Shown: positions 47,472 to 58,869, numbered from the stretch's first letter. The stretch is 64,000 nucleotides of DNA from Daucus carota subsp. sativus (GCF_001625215.2 NC_030383.2:55914949-55978948); one strand, 5' to 3'. Made by a program: numbers and translations. Notes: generated from the sequence alone by a model not told the origin.

Positions 47472-50284
47472 ATGAACACAGGAAGAGGGCAGAATAAGAG
47501 AAATTGGAGTGACGAGGAGGATCGCGCTCTCGTTGAAACCCTTCAAGAAGTAGCTATTGATATCAACTGGAAGAGTGAGAAGGGATGGAGGGATGGTTAC
47601 TTGGTTCGGGTTGAAGAGTTGATGGCTATGAAAGTTCCCATGGCAGGTCTAAAAGCAAATCCTCACATTGAGTCAAGGTGGAAATATCTAAAGCGAAAGT
47701 ATCACGCAATAGCCGATATGCGAGCTAGTTCTGGATTTGGTTGGGATGAGAATACAAAAAAAATTCAATGTGACAAAAGCGTGTATGACGAATGGTGTGA
47801 GGTACATATTTGCTTTTCTTTGTTTATGGTTGCGTATCTTTAGTGCATTCATATGAATCCAATATGTAATGGCTGGTTGGGTGACATGAATACAGTAGAA
47901 TAAGAACAATGTGGTATCTGCTGAATTTAGATAAAGAAGTAGCAGTTAATTAGAAGATGAAGATAAATTAATCGTTTAATGCTCTATAATTAATCTGGGT
48001 TGTATTCGTTCCTGATTAATATTAGAATATAAAGATCAAGCATATAGTAAAATTTAGACTTATTCTAGTGATCAAGTAATGATGTGTGGTAGTACTTCTA
48101 TTTCTCTGCATCTTTTTTGATTTTATTTCAAGGATGCTCTATGTTACTGAGTTTTGCTATTTACTTTTTTGAAGAGTTATCCGTGGTGATAGAACAGGAA
48201 ATTGTTATATTGAAATTATATATGTTGATATTAAAGTAAATTTGTACTTCAACTAGTGGAGACAAACTTATTGACATCTTATTGTTATGGTTTATTTGTT
48301 TTAAATCTAAGCTATTCAGAAAGCCATAACAAGTGTATTTGGATTAGAAATTTAAAAAAGGACCTATAGGTTTTAGCACATGACACCACACATGCTTAAT
48401 TACTCTGTAATCTCTGCTGCCGCATAGGGTTACTTTGAAGAAATGAGATTTTGTCCGTGTACAAAAAACGCGTATAACTACCAAGTACCGGTACAGTCCA
48501 CTTGCATGAATGCGTTAATAAGAATGAAAAAGGGGGCACTACATCTTTCGGAAAGAGATTCGGTTCATGGTATCTTAGATTTCTTGTCTGTATAGCAGAT
48601 ATTTTGATGTACAAAGCAAAGGTGGTTTCGTGGCCACAAGTGCATCAACCTTTACGCATTCATCTGAACCAAATAGCTGGGCCGCAACTTGGTAGCATAC
48701 AATTTTAGAACCATTTAATAGCAGTGCTCCTTTCCACATTTTAACTTGTTGTAAGAATCATGAGATTCAAGAGATATCACCGTAGATTCTAGTCCTCCTT
48801 TACCTCCCGACTGATACATGAGTGTAAAGGGTCGAATAATATATGATCTTGATAAACCTTTTCTCTAACATCTTAAAATAGTTTGACTTCTATAAATCCA
48901 AATATGGTTGATTATTAAATTACAAAATATACACCGCTGCCCTTCTTGCCACCCCCTTGAGATAAATATAAGCCGCAACCGAACCTTGAGAAATTGAATA
49001 ATATTCAGTGTTTTCCCATAACACTGAATTAGGTCTTCATAGAGCCCAAGAAAATATTTCTGCTTCATGATTGAATTCAGTTGCTTCTACTTCATTTCTA
49101 ATGTCACGGTCATTCCTAACGGAGGGAGGGCTTACTATTGCAGATTAAACATAAATAGATACTTTCTTCCTAATGTATTTTATGGATTTATCTTGTCAGA
49201 GCTATCTTAATGATCAGAAGCTTGAAATTTGAGATGGAACAGAGTATTCAGTATAATAACTTCTCTTTTAAAGTAACTAAACCGCATTGCTTGCAGCTAG
49301 ATCGGACTAAACGACCCAAAATTTTCAAGTGTTTGTTAAAACCTCAACAGTCAACTTCCAGGCCAGGCTGAAATTTCGAACCCTGTGCATCTCTACTTGC
49401 ACCAGAGAGTGAATTGCCATTCTCTCGTTTAACCAAGTTTGAGGTGGATTGCTATAGACCTTTCTGAGGACATTCGTAACAACCTGGTTTTGAGAAATTA
49501 TTTGTCATGTTTTAATTTTTTATGATTAAATTTATACCAAAGTGTTAGAATAAAATTACAAATGGATCTAAAATTTATGATTATACCTGTTACTAAGCAG
49601 TTTACTCCTGGGACTTATTTGACTCCATTTGTCACAATGCTGTTTAAATTTCTTGTTTGCTGTCCATTTCTATTTCAAATAATCCTCGATCTGACATAAT
49701 TGTATATGCACGAGTAGTTAATAATGGCAATGTTCATTCCATGTTTGTTTATTTACTCAGTTTTATATCAATTATTTCTGCTTCATATTGATTAATGTAT
49801 TTATGTTTGGAATTTTCAGAGTCATAAGGATGCTAGAGGTATGTGGGGTGTTTCGTTTCCGCATTTTCATGCCCTTGCAGAGTTGATGGGGAATGATCGA
49901 GCAACGGGTAGTAATGCTGAAAATTTTGCAGAAGCAATAGAGAATATGGGAAATGAAACAAATGACTCGATGTTTAGTGCTTCTACAGAAGAAGCTGATT
50001 CTGTTTCCAAGCCTGGTAAAAGGAAGCGATCAAAGGACAGCACTGAAAAAAATTTAATTTCCATGTTTGATGATGAATTAGGTTCATTTATGGAGAATAT
50101 CGATAAGCATCTTGGCAAGTTAGTTGCGAGCGAGAGTGATGACATGGCTGCTAAAGTGATGGAGGCATTGAGACAGATGGAAGGATTATCCGGTGGTCAA
50201 GTGCTACTAGCTGCTGAAATTCTTATGGCCGAGCCGCCCAAATTAAAGGTTTTTTACCATGCCGATGCAGAGTTGAGAAAATAA
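47472..50284 (+). CDS. Harbinger ORF1, Myb/SANT-like DNA-binding protein
   Basis: Exons 47472-47801 and 49820-50284 join in phase to 264 residues without stops. The first exon is a Myb/SANT-like domain (NKRNWSDEEDRALVETL, SRWKYLKRKYHAIADM, SSGFGWDE, SVYDEWCE). The second continues SHKDARGMWGVSFPHFHAL and GNDRATG, a basic nuclear-signal-like KPGKRKRSK, and ends in an acidic helical part. This architecture is that of PIF/Harbinger ORF1 proteins, which bind element ends and help bring transposase to DNA. A leader exon near 46980-47120 (acceptor just before the ATG) is likely. The 2.0-kb intron holds no recognised gene. Similar proteins are often annotated as host genes named L10-interacting MYB; the flanking inverted ends argue against that here. 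Confidence 0.85.
47802..49819. other. Intron of the Harbinger ORF1, no gene seen
   Basis: Only short unsupported frames on either strand. No transposase motif is found. Confidence 0.5.
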
Positions 50285-51004
50285 TATATTTATCGTCTTC
50301 TATTAGCTAAAAGTAAGTGATAAGTGTTTACAAGACAAGAACACGTAGTAGTATAAAATTGTTTGTTTTGCTACCAGTCAGATTTATGTTTAAAATAGAC
50401 CTTGTTATTATGGGGTGAATCTTTTTTATTCGGAAGAAATCTTGGATGCATGAGAGTTTTATCGATAAAATTGTTTGTTTTGCTCCTAGCCAGATTTGTT
50501 TCATATATAAATTTTATTATTTATAAATAATTAAAATATCACTTTGTTATGTGGGTCATTGTCGAATTATTTGTTCAGTTATTATTAATATTTAAGATAA
50601 ATAAGTTTATTTTAAATATTATATTCAATGATTATTTAATAGAACTTTTCAATTTTAATAATAAAAAATAATTTTCATTCCCATTCCCATTCTAGAGTAA
50701 TCCAAAGAGCTTCATTTAGTGAACATATTCCGATTCCAGAACAATCCAAACAAACTTGGTAACCCCATTCCCAAACGATTCCCTTGATTCCCATTCCCAT
50801 CAGCAATCCAAACAGCCCTAAATGAGATGCAACTGTGGTTTACTGTGATTTACCAATTTATACTAAGCCATATATGAAAAATAAATTGAAGAAATTGGTA
50901 CATAACAATAAATAGTCAACTCAAAGTTCATTAAAAATAACATTTCAATCAAATTACAATTGAAGATAAAAATTGAACAATATACTTCCTAAAGAAAATA
51001 AAAA

Positions 51005-51189
51005 TCTCCGACCGGGATCGTGAAATCAAATAACTCGCTACAGTCCACTTTTGCGTAGCCACCAAGTCCCCAATTTTCTCCATAAGAATTTCTTATGATA
51101 AAATAATTTTCTCATAAATTCACGCCCACAACTACGACACTGTGATATTCAATAAATTCATCATAACCGTACCTTTCACGATAAATGTC
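51005..51189 (-). pseudogene. Papain-like cysteine protease C-terminal exon, copy 1
   Basis: After an AG acceptor the minus strand reads IYRERYGYDEF, YHSVVVVGVN, a stop (51112-51114), then NYFIIRNSYGENWGLGGYAK. The His in YHSVV and the Asn in RNSYGENWG align with the catalytic His and Asn of C1A papain-like proteases. The in-frame stop occurs in all three copies (51.0, 52.8 and 54.0 kb), so the source was already a pseudogene before it was multiplied. Confidence 0.8.
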
Positions 51190-51440
51190 CTGGAATGCAT
51201 AAAAATAAAAGGTGTCAAATCAACGATAAAGACAATCACTTAATCTAAGTCGGTTCAAATTTCTTTTTGCAATTTGATGAATTCAATTTTTTCGGTTTGA
51301 AATTGAAAAAATAAATTTCTAAAATTGAAGGGGCAGAATAACTGGTGTATTATAGTATTTTGAGAAAAACAAAAATATTTAAAATTAAACTACTAGTTAT
51401 AATAAACCAAAATGTAATTCGATGTAAATATCACCTTTCC

Positions 51441-51605
51441 TGTCACATGAGTGAGATTTTGAATAAAGAGTGAATGATATCATCTTTGCGGTTCCGGTCC
51501 GGATCAGTAAAGAGTGAATGATATCATCTTTGCGGTTCCGGTCCGGATCAGTCCAATTTTCCAAACTCCGGTGACTTGAAATTCCAATTCGGGGACCCTG
51601 GATGG
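51441..51605 (-). pseudogene. Papain-like protease upstream exon, copy 1, with 54-bp duplication
   Basis: A shortened version of the exon at 53187-53348. It includes a direct 54-bp repeat (aaagagtgaatgatatcatc occurs twice, at about 51467 and 51521) and lacks the QPLAAAI part. Confidence 0.6.
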
Positions 51606-51627
51606 TTATAAAAAATAAATATTGTTG

Positions 51628-51843
51628 TAAGTAAATTTATAATTTATCAAAAATAAAATTATTTAACAGTTATGTTTTACAAAATCTCAATAAATTATAT
51701 TATTTAAACAAGTCAAATCAAATTCTTAAGAAATATATTTTTTTTATATCAAGCAAAAAAAATTATATATACTAGAAAACTCAAACTTATTAATTTAAAT
51801 TAAATTATATATAATAAATAAATAAGAATTTGTGTAATGTTAC
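51628..51843. repeat. Shared AT-rich intron-like module
   Basis: The stretch beginning gtaagtaaatttataattta occurs at 25840, 27796, 29754, 51628 and 53380. It links the 1.9-kb tandem repeats with the protease-fragment repeats. Confidence 0.85.
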
Positions 51844-52031
51844 CGTAGCAGGTGGAATATGTCTGGTGTCTCTCCAGCAAGCCAGAAAGGGGTTGCGACT
51901 CGCCAAAAGCAACCCTGAACCAGCGCAAGCGCAGTAGTCATAACCCCATTCAGGTCTGCCCATTTAGCATAGCACTTTTTTCTCTGGAGAATGAAAACCG
52001 GGACTATATTTCCGAAAATTGTCCACAATAT
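51844..52031 (-). pseudogene. Possible papain-like active-site exon, best copy
   Basis: An open minus-strand frame of about 62 codons reads ...WADLNGVMTTALALVQGCFW and RVATPFWLAGETPDIFHLLR, followed by a GT donor. The pattern W..-GV-TT-...-QGCFW resembles the active-site region of C1A proteases (DWR..G.VTPV..QG.CGSCWAF), and the linked modules carry the His and Asn exon. Copies lie near 24399, 52395, 53598 and 54438; copies at 26045 and 28003 lack the middle. Tentative. Confidence 0.4.
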
Positions 52032-52394
52032 CTTGTGTAGAGAGAGTGACTATATACTCACTCTTGAAATGTAAAGAATTGGATGGGATATCCCATAAAA
52101 AAGTTTAAAAAAATGACTGGGATATACTCCCTCAGTTCTCCTCAATGTAAACATTGACTTTACATTGAGGGGTGCATGAAAACTAAGAAAAAATGTAATT
52201 TATTAGATAAAAGTAGGAAAAGTAAGTAAAGTGGTGGGACCGGTCAATGATTAATGTATAAAGTAAATATAAAATTGAGATAGAGGGTGAAGTAGATGAT
52301 GTGATTGAATTTTATATAATAAAATATTACTATTTTTCGTATGTAAAAAGATGAGAGGGACCGTCCAAATAAATAAGAATTTGTGTAATGTTAC

Positions 52395-52563
52395 GGTAAC
52401 AGGTGGAATATGCGTGGTGTCTCTCCAGCAAGCCAGAAAGGGGTTGCGACTCGCCAAAGGCAACCCTGAAAAAGTGGAGTAGTGATAACCCTATTCAGGT
52501 CTGCCATGTACCGTTGCATTTTTTTCTCTGAAGGATGAAAAGATTCGTTCGAACGAATATTTT
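52395..52563. repeat. Protease-like block and 26-bp palindrome, copy 3
   Basis: Third copy of the palindrome (52538-52563, one base changed), beside a copy of the active-site-like block (52395-52530, minus strand). Confidence 0.7.
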
Positions 52564-52739
52564 ACTTTTACCGTCATTTTGCATGGTAATTAATATTCTT
52601 TCACTGTTGTTTACTGTGATTTACCAATTTATACTAAGCTATATATGAAAAATAAATTGAAGAAATTGGTACATAACAATAAATATTCAACTCAAAGTTC
52701 ATTAAAAATAACATTTCAATCAAATTACAATTTAAGATA

Positions 52740-52947
52740 AAAATTGAACAATAAAGATCTCCGACAGGGACCGTGAAATCAAATAACTCGCTACAGTCCA
52801 CTTTTGTGTAGCCACCAAGTCCCCAATTTTCTCCATAAGAATTTCTTATGATAAAATAATTTTCTCATAAATTCACGCCCACAACTACGACACTGTGATA
52901 TTCAATAAATTCATCATAACCGTACCGTTCACGATAAATGTCCTGGA
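52740..52947 (-). pseudogene. Papain-like cysteine protease C-terminal exon, copy 2
   Basis: Near-identical to 51005-51189, with the same acceptor, His and Asn motifs and the same internal stop. Confidence 0.78.
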
Positions 52948-53186
52948 ATGCATAAAAATAAAGGTGTCAAATCAACGATAAAGATAATCACTTAATCTAA
53001 GTCGGTTCAAATTTCTTTTTGCAATTTGATAGATTCATTTTTTTCGGTTTGAAATTGAAAAAATATATTTCTAAAATTGAAGGGGCAGAATAACTGGTGT
53101 GTTATAGTATTTTGAGAAAAACAAAAATATTTAAAATTGAACAACTAGTTATAATAAACCAAAATGTAACTCGATGTAAATATCAC

Positions 53187-53348
53187 CTGTCCTGTCACAT
53201 GAGTGAGATTTTGAAATCTCACTGTTGCCCTGATAGCAGCTGCAAGCGGTTGTCTCAATAAAGAGTGAATGATATCATCCTTGCGGTTCCGGTCCGGATC
53301 AGTCCAATTTCCCAAACTCCGGTGACTTGGAATTCCAATTCGGGGACC
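53187..53348 (-). pseudogene. Papain-like protease upstream exon, most complete copy
   Basis: Bounded by AG and GT sites, the minus strand is fully open: GPRIGIPSHRSLGNWTDPDR, then DDIIHSLLRQPLAAAIRATV. The last part matches the papain-family segment before the catalytic His (typically QPV-AIxA). Together with the next exon it gives a collinear protease C-terminal half. Confidence 0.65.
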
Positions 53349-53597
53349 CTGGATGGTTATAAAAAATAAATATTATTATAAGTAAATTTATAATTTATCA
53401 AAAATAAAATTATTTAACAGTTATGTTTTACAAAATCTCAATAAATTATATTATTGAAACAAGTCAAATCGGATTCTTAAGAAATATTTTTTTTTTATAT
53501 CAAGAAAAAAAAATTATATACTAGAAAACTCAAACTTATTAATTTAAATTAAATTAAATTATATATAATAAATAAATAAGAATTTGTGTAATGTTAC

Positions 53598-53766
53598 CGT
53601 AGCAGGTGGAATATGCCTGGTGTCTCTCCAGCAAGCCAGAAAGGGGTTGCGACTCGCCAAAGGCAACCCTGAAAAAGTGGAGTAGTGATAACCCTATTCA
53701 GGTCTGTCATGTACCGTTGCATTTTTTTCTCTGAAGGATGAAAAGATTCGTTCGAACGAATCTTTT
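53598..53766. repeat. Protease-like block and 26-bp palindrome, copy 4
   Basis: Active-site-like block (53598-53730, minus strand) next to a perfect palindrome (53741-53766). Confidence 0.75.
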
Positions 53767-53949
53767 ACTTTTACCGTCATTTTGCATGGTAATTGATATT
53801 CTTTCACTGTTGTTTACTGTGATTTATCAATTTATACTAAGCTATATATGAAAAATAAATTGAAGAAATTGGTACATAACAATAAATAGTCAACTCAAAG
53901 TTCATTAAAAATAACATTTCAATCAAATTACAATTTAAGATAAAAATTG

Positions 53950-54149
53950 AACAATAAAGATCTCCAACAGGGACCGTGAAATCAAATAACTCGCTACAGT
54001 CCACTTTTGCGTAGCCACCAAGTCCCCAATTTTCTCCATAAGAATTTCTTATGATAAAATAATTTTCTCATAAATTCACGCCCACAACTACGACACTGTG
54101 ATATTCAATAAATTCATCATAACCGTACCTTTCACGATAAATGTCCTGG
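53950..54149 (-). pseudogene. Papain-like cysteine protease C-terminal exon, copy 3
   Basis: Third copy of the exon described at 51005-51189, again with the shared in-frame stop. Confidence 0.78.
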
Positions 54150-54437
54150 AATGCATAAAAATAAAGGTGTCAAATCAACGATAAAGATAATCACTTAATC
54201 TAAGTCGGTTCAAATTTCTTTTTGCAATTTGATAGATTCATTTTTTTCAGTTTGAAATTGAAAAAATATATTTCTAAAATTGAAGGGCAGAATAACTGGT
54301 GTGTTATAGTATTTTGAGAAAAACAAAAATATTTAAAATTGAACAACTAGTTATAATAAACCAAAATGTAATTCGATGTAAATATCACCGTAACAAGATG
54401 AGAGGGACCGTCCAAATAAATAAGAATTTGTGTAATG

Positions 54438-54609
54438 TTACCGTAACAGGTGGAATATGCCTGGTGTCTCTCCATCATGCCAGAAAGAGGTTGCGACTCG
54501 CCAAAGGCAACCCTGAAAAAGTGGAGTAGTGATAACCCATTCAGGTCTGCCATGTACCGTTGCATTTTTTTCTCTGGAGGATGAAAAGATTCGTTCGAAC
54601 GAATCTTTT
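54438..54609. repeat. Protease-like block and 26-bp palindrome, copy 5
   Basis: Active-site-like block followed by a perfect palindrome (54584-54609). Then comes the tail also seen after the copies at 24552 and 29992 (tcaacatcttcggcgtgaat). Confidence 0.75.
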
Positions 54610-54803
54610 ACTTTTACAGTCTTTTTGCGTGGTAATTAATATTTTTTCACCGTTGTTTAAACTTGTTTCAGTCAACATCTTCGGCGTGAATTTTCATTTC
54701 CCTTATTCTCTCTAGCAGTTTCACCCTCCTCAAATTTAAGAGCTCATTTAAGACTCTCTTGGAGATGCTCTAAGACTCCTTAAAAACATAGTCTGATAAA
54801 TTA

Positions 54804-54874
54804 GAAGTATATTGATTTTTTCCCAATAACCGAATACTTTTGTCGGTAAATACTGCATATTTGATTCCATCCAT
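54804..54874 (-). pseudogene. rpl23: Plastid rpl23 fragment, copy 3
   Basis: The first 24 or so codons of plastid rpl23 on the minus strand, lacking the Stowaway element. It joins abruptly to the AT-rich repeat module at 54803. Confidence 0.85.
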
Positions 54875-55062
54875 AAATATATTTTATTCCTATGAGTTTC
54901 AGTCTCAATAAGAATGCTAGTTCTTACTGTTCATCTATTATGATATTAATATACCACACTAATTCGTTATGTATGGATGATGAGATTCCATTGATACAGA
55001 GCTAATTCCAATAGACTTTTTGGAGGGTCCCATTGGCGTGCATCCAGTACGAATTGAACCTA

Positions 55063-55095
<33 letters not shown>

Positions 55096-55561
55096 TAAGA
55101 CCTACTGTAAGAAAGAGAATAAGTAAAGGATGACATATAAAATGAAAAAGGTTCATAAGAGAAGTTTAGTGTGATTACACTTAAATAAAAAGCCCCCCTG
55201 TCTGTGCTTATCTGTTCGGTTCGTAATGTGCTTCCTTCTTCGCGATGGAATGAAGTCTTTCTGAACTAGAATCATGAATGGGATTCGAACCCATATTTAT
55301 GTGCGACTTTCCTCTTAGTCGATATCATGATGGGAAGACTGAACTATTCCCAGGTCTCGGAATCTCTTTCTTTTTTAGGTATGCCGCCCTGTGAGTAAGG
55401 AGTGCCACACACGAGCGGAGCGAAAACAAAGCAATAGGCATTCTTATATATATTTTTATTTTTTTTTGGTGGTGGGGGGGGGGGGGGGGGGAATCCTTTG
55501 ATTGTGTATTGAATATAGATCCATGTCTTTCTTGTTCCACTAGCTAGGACCAAATTCTCAT
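54875..55561. other. Second copy of the plastid-mitochondrial composite
   Basis: Repeats 43988-44676 with a few percent difference. It includes the truncated trnI-CAU (55040-55095, minus strand) and the same trnI/mitochondrial junction (ttaactaagacctac). The G run is longer here. Confidence 0.9.
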
Positions 55562-55581
55562 ATGCCCGTTTCGTTATTACA
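55562..55581 (+). pseudogene. ccmC: ccmC start, second copy, about 7 codons
   Basis: MPVSLLQ only; the match to 44677 onward stops at 55581. Confidence 0.8.
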
Positions 55582-56270
55582 AAACTTGTTTGGGAATGTG
55601 TTACCAAGATCGAGAAACATGAAAAAAATACAGGCGGTAGTCAAGTGGATAAATTGTTGTTTCTAGGATTATAACATTGTATATATTGGTCGAAAATATG
55701 AACTCGATACACAAACATCTTTTATTAGTTTTTTTTAGGTATGTAATAATGCATTACACGTTTTCTTTAGACTTAATTCTTTCCCCTGGTTCCTAAAATG
55801 GTGTCATAGGTCATAACAATACATCCCTAGCTTACTGGACTCTTGAGCTTTACATAGTGTTTGTGCAGCCTCTGTTGTATAGCCTGCCTTTTTCAAGTTG
55901 CAAAGGGAGAGGTAAATAAATTCCGAATTAATGAGGCTATTATTTGTAGCTCATCAACCAACTACAAGACACGAGAACACTGACTACCTTATTTCACACA
56001 AATCGGCCATCCCAACAAATTCAATCGCGGAACCGATGTAAACACACATACAAGACGAGAAATGATGATCTTTGGAAACTATACAACACGAGAAATGACA
56101 GTATTATTAAAAAATATTTAACTTGACAGTATTATTGTAAATAATTTTTAAAAAATTGGTATATTTATAAATATTTTTTAGTCTTTTTAGTTTAAGCGAT
56201 AAACACTTGTTTTAAACTCAACCAAACGGCCACGTATTCCGTATGCACCTAAGTTTCTTGATCACAAACT
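55582..56270. other. Intergenic, no gene seen
   Basis: AT-rich sequence without recognised features. Confidence 0.4.
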
Positions 56271-56280
56271 TATTTTGGGA

Positions 56281-57052
56281 TTTTTTTTTGATAAATGAGT
56301 TAATTCAATAATAAAAAGCCATACGTCATCTACATAAACAGTCGCGTCGAACAAACAAAAAACAGAAACAATCACTGATTAATCCATTCTTCTCGGAGAT
56401 AAAATCACGTGATTTGTTGAAGATGATATTTACACATGCTTCGCCACTTTCGCTTCCGTCGTAACCAGTTTGAGCTATCGACCGAGAATGCAGTCCTCCG
56501 ACAACTTTTACTACCAAATCAAACATCATATTCACACAAATGATGAGAAAATAACAAAACTCACACAAACGGTGAGACAACAAACCAAACCAAACGTGAA
56601 CAAAACGCGACAAACTAACAACCTTAGATTTGCAAATGGGTAAAGAAATACTAGACTAAACCAAAACAATCTTTAGATCTGGGGAACAAATCCACAGAAA
56701 CAAGATAACTCGGACCACTTTCAAGTACAAAATAACTGGGAAGAACAAGAAATCCGTAACTTCGTGGAATTGAGATCTAAGAAAAAGTAAGTCAAATCGG
56801 AAAAGGCTCGGAATGCTTAGATCCGAAAAAACAATAAACTAATGCCAAGATTTAAGAAAAACCGGCTAATCTTACCTAACAAGAAAGAATTTATTGAAAG
56901 AAGAAAAACACAAAACAAATAAAAGGTTTTGGGGCTTTCCACCGGTAGAGATCCGGTGGAAGCCCCGGCGGCTTCTAAGCAGGAAGAAAGAGGACCGACG
57001 GAGAGATTAGGGTTTCCTGAACGTTGCGTTATCACTTTAAATCGTGTTAAGA
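56281..57052 (-). mobile_element. Poly(A)-tailed retroposon, LINE-like fragment
   Basis: On the minus strand the sequence ends in an A run (T run at 56281-56289). It is flanked by TATTTTGGGA (56271-56280) and TATTTTGAGA (57053-57062), a 10-bp target duplication with one mismatch. The 5' part is C/T-rich and GC-richer than the surroundings (attagggtttcctgaacg on the plus strand), as in plant LINE leaders. No reverse transcriptase is present, so it is a deleted LINE, a SINE-like element or a retroposed transcript. Source not identified. Confidence 0.65.
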
Positions 57053-57062
57053 TATTTTGAGA

Positions 57063-57502
57063 ATTTTCTTTTCACATATTTATATACATTTTTAATATTA
57101 AATATTTAGGAAATGTTTAGAAATTATTATTTACAAATACAAATAACTTACTTTTAAAATATAAGACAATACAAATGTAACCAAAATCATGATCATGTTC
57201 GATAAATTAATATGTAGTTTTATTTATTATTATAATGAATTCAGTTAATTGTGATATTCAGATGAATGATCAAAGTTATATTTATTCAAAAATCATTCAA
57301 ATATTTTTATCAGTCATATATAATATTCTTATTATAACTTTTAATTAAAAGTATTTTAGTAAGTTATAAATATAGTATTTTTCTAATTTTATGTAATATT
57401 TTAAGTACGGATTCAAGTTAATACTTGTTAAAACTAAAAGTAATAAAGTTGAATTTATTAATAATGTATATAAAAATAGGGATAAATTACTAACAAAAAC
57501 TA
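57063..57502. other. AT-rich intergenic, no gene seen
   Basis: Very AT-rich, no recognised feature. Confidence 0.45.
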
Positions 57503-57514
57503 ATTTAAAATCGG

Positions 57515-57663
57515 TTTTTCTGATGTGTGCCCAAGGACACAATAATCACCAACTTTCATGAAAATGGTTTGTTTTGATTGGTGGAATTGATGTGAATGCA
57601 GGGGATATTTACATTTATTATCCATCCACCAATCAAAAGCTAGGGCACACCATGGAAAATTCG
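57515..57663. mobile_element. MITE related to 31990-32183
   Basis: Left end tgatgtgtgccc and right end gggcacacca are inverted. ATTTAAAATCGG / ATTTAAAATTGG flank it, a likely target duplication of 8 bp or more. It has the same central gattgg / ccaatc words as its relative. Confidence 0.7.
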
Positions 57664-57839
57664 ATTTAAAATTGGGAACGGATAATAACAGAAAAAACCG
57701 TGAAAAATGATTAATACAATGATTATCTGTCGACCAAACTTTTCAGTGCTGATAGGTTTCGATTCTGGGGCTGGATTGCTGGAAAGACCGTCAGTGTGCG
57801 CGTGGGTTCAATATAAGTGTACCTCTTTACTGTACACTA

Positions 57840-57905
57840 TACTCCGTATTATCTTATCCTCTGCGCTGCTCCTTTCACACGCCCACGCGCCACCTCCGAG
57901 CTCCG
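57840..57905 (+). other. Possible 5' UTR exon of the PPR gene
   Basis: A C-rich stretch ending ctccg/gtaagc gives a good donor about 1.9 kb before the PPR start codon. Assignment to the PPR gene is inference. Confidence 0.3.
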
Positions 57906-58869
57906 GTAAGCCTCTACTTCTGATGTTTTCTAACCTTGTACTATATATACGGAGGGACAATCTTAACTCATTTGTCTACATTGGTTTGATTTGCTAGCCA
58001 TGTCTTGCTGTTTTTACTAATTATTTTAGACTGTCTTGATGCATTCTGCCTTTTTAGATAAGCTGATTGTTTTAAAGTATTTTGTAGTATTGGCTGAATT
58101 GATTAGCTTTGTACTTGATACAATGTTTCGATAAATAATTCTTACCAAATGTTTGCGGTTTAAGAATTGTTTATGCGACTACCATGTAAAGAATACTATA
58201 TGATCATGCTAAGCCCTCATCCTAGCAGCTCAAGGTTTTGGGAGAAAGGGTACCTTGAAATGGTATGAGGTTTTGGAAATCACCTCACCATCCATTTGAG
58301 CTAATCATGGTCAAACTTCCAGCTGAATAATGATGAAATATCTGCTGGCAATGTATGTGACTTGATAAAAAAAAGTCTCAGGCAGTGAGTAGATTTTCGT
58401 GGAACTGGGGCAGGATCCAGCTCTATGCGAGTGATAGTGTTAATACTAACTTGCCGTTGAATAATTATCTAATCATCATACATCTACTGTTCTCTTAATT
58501 TTACTTAGCATTATGTTCATTTACAGTTATTTTCTTCTTCCAAGCTCACACGTTTCTAATTTTGTGTCCTTAAAATTACATTCATTTTGCACATGAATCA
58601 TCCTTGTTTGTTAATCTAGAAAATGGTGTATAGTTAACTAGTTGTAAGATGTGAAGATACATTGTTTTTCCTGTTCACTTGTTGCAAATTTCAATCCAAG
58701 CTTTTGTGTACATATTTAGAGAAGCAGTTAATTATCTATTGTAGTTTTTGTACCTGATATTTTTCTACTTGTTGGAGTAAATTAAAAATATTTCATGAAA
58801 ACCTTGACCCCTTGTTCGGGGTCACCATTTTATCTTTGTTCATCTATTGTATAAAGTAGTGAAGGACTT

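Larger units (their letters stand above)
46775..50818 (+). mobile_element. PIF/Harbinger element with ORF1 only (about 4.0 kb)
   Basis: Ends GGGGGTGTTTGG and CCAAACAGCCC are imperfect inverse complements, flanked by TAA on both sides (46772-46774 and 50819-50821), the classic PIF/Harbinger target duplication. Sub-terminal sequences are also related (ggaatgggct / cccattcccat). It carries a spliced Myb/SANT-like ORF1 but no recognisable DDE transposase, so it should need one supplied in trans. Confidence 0.9.
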
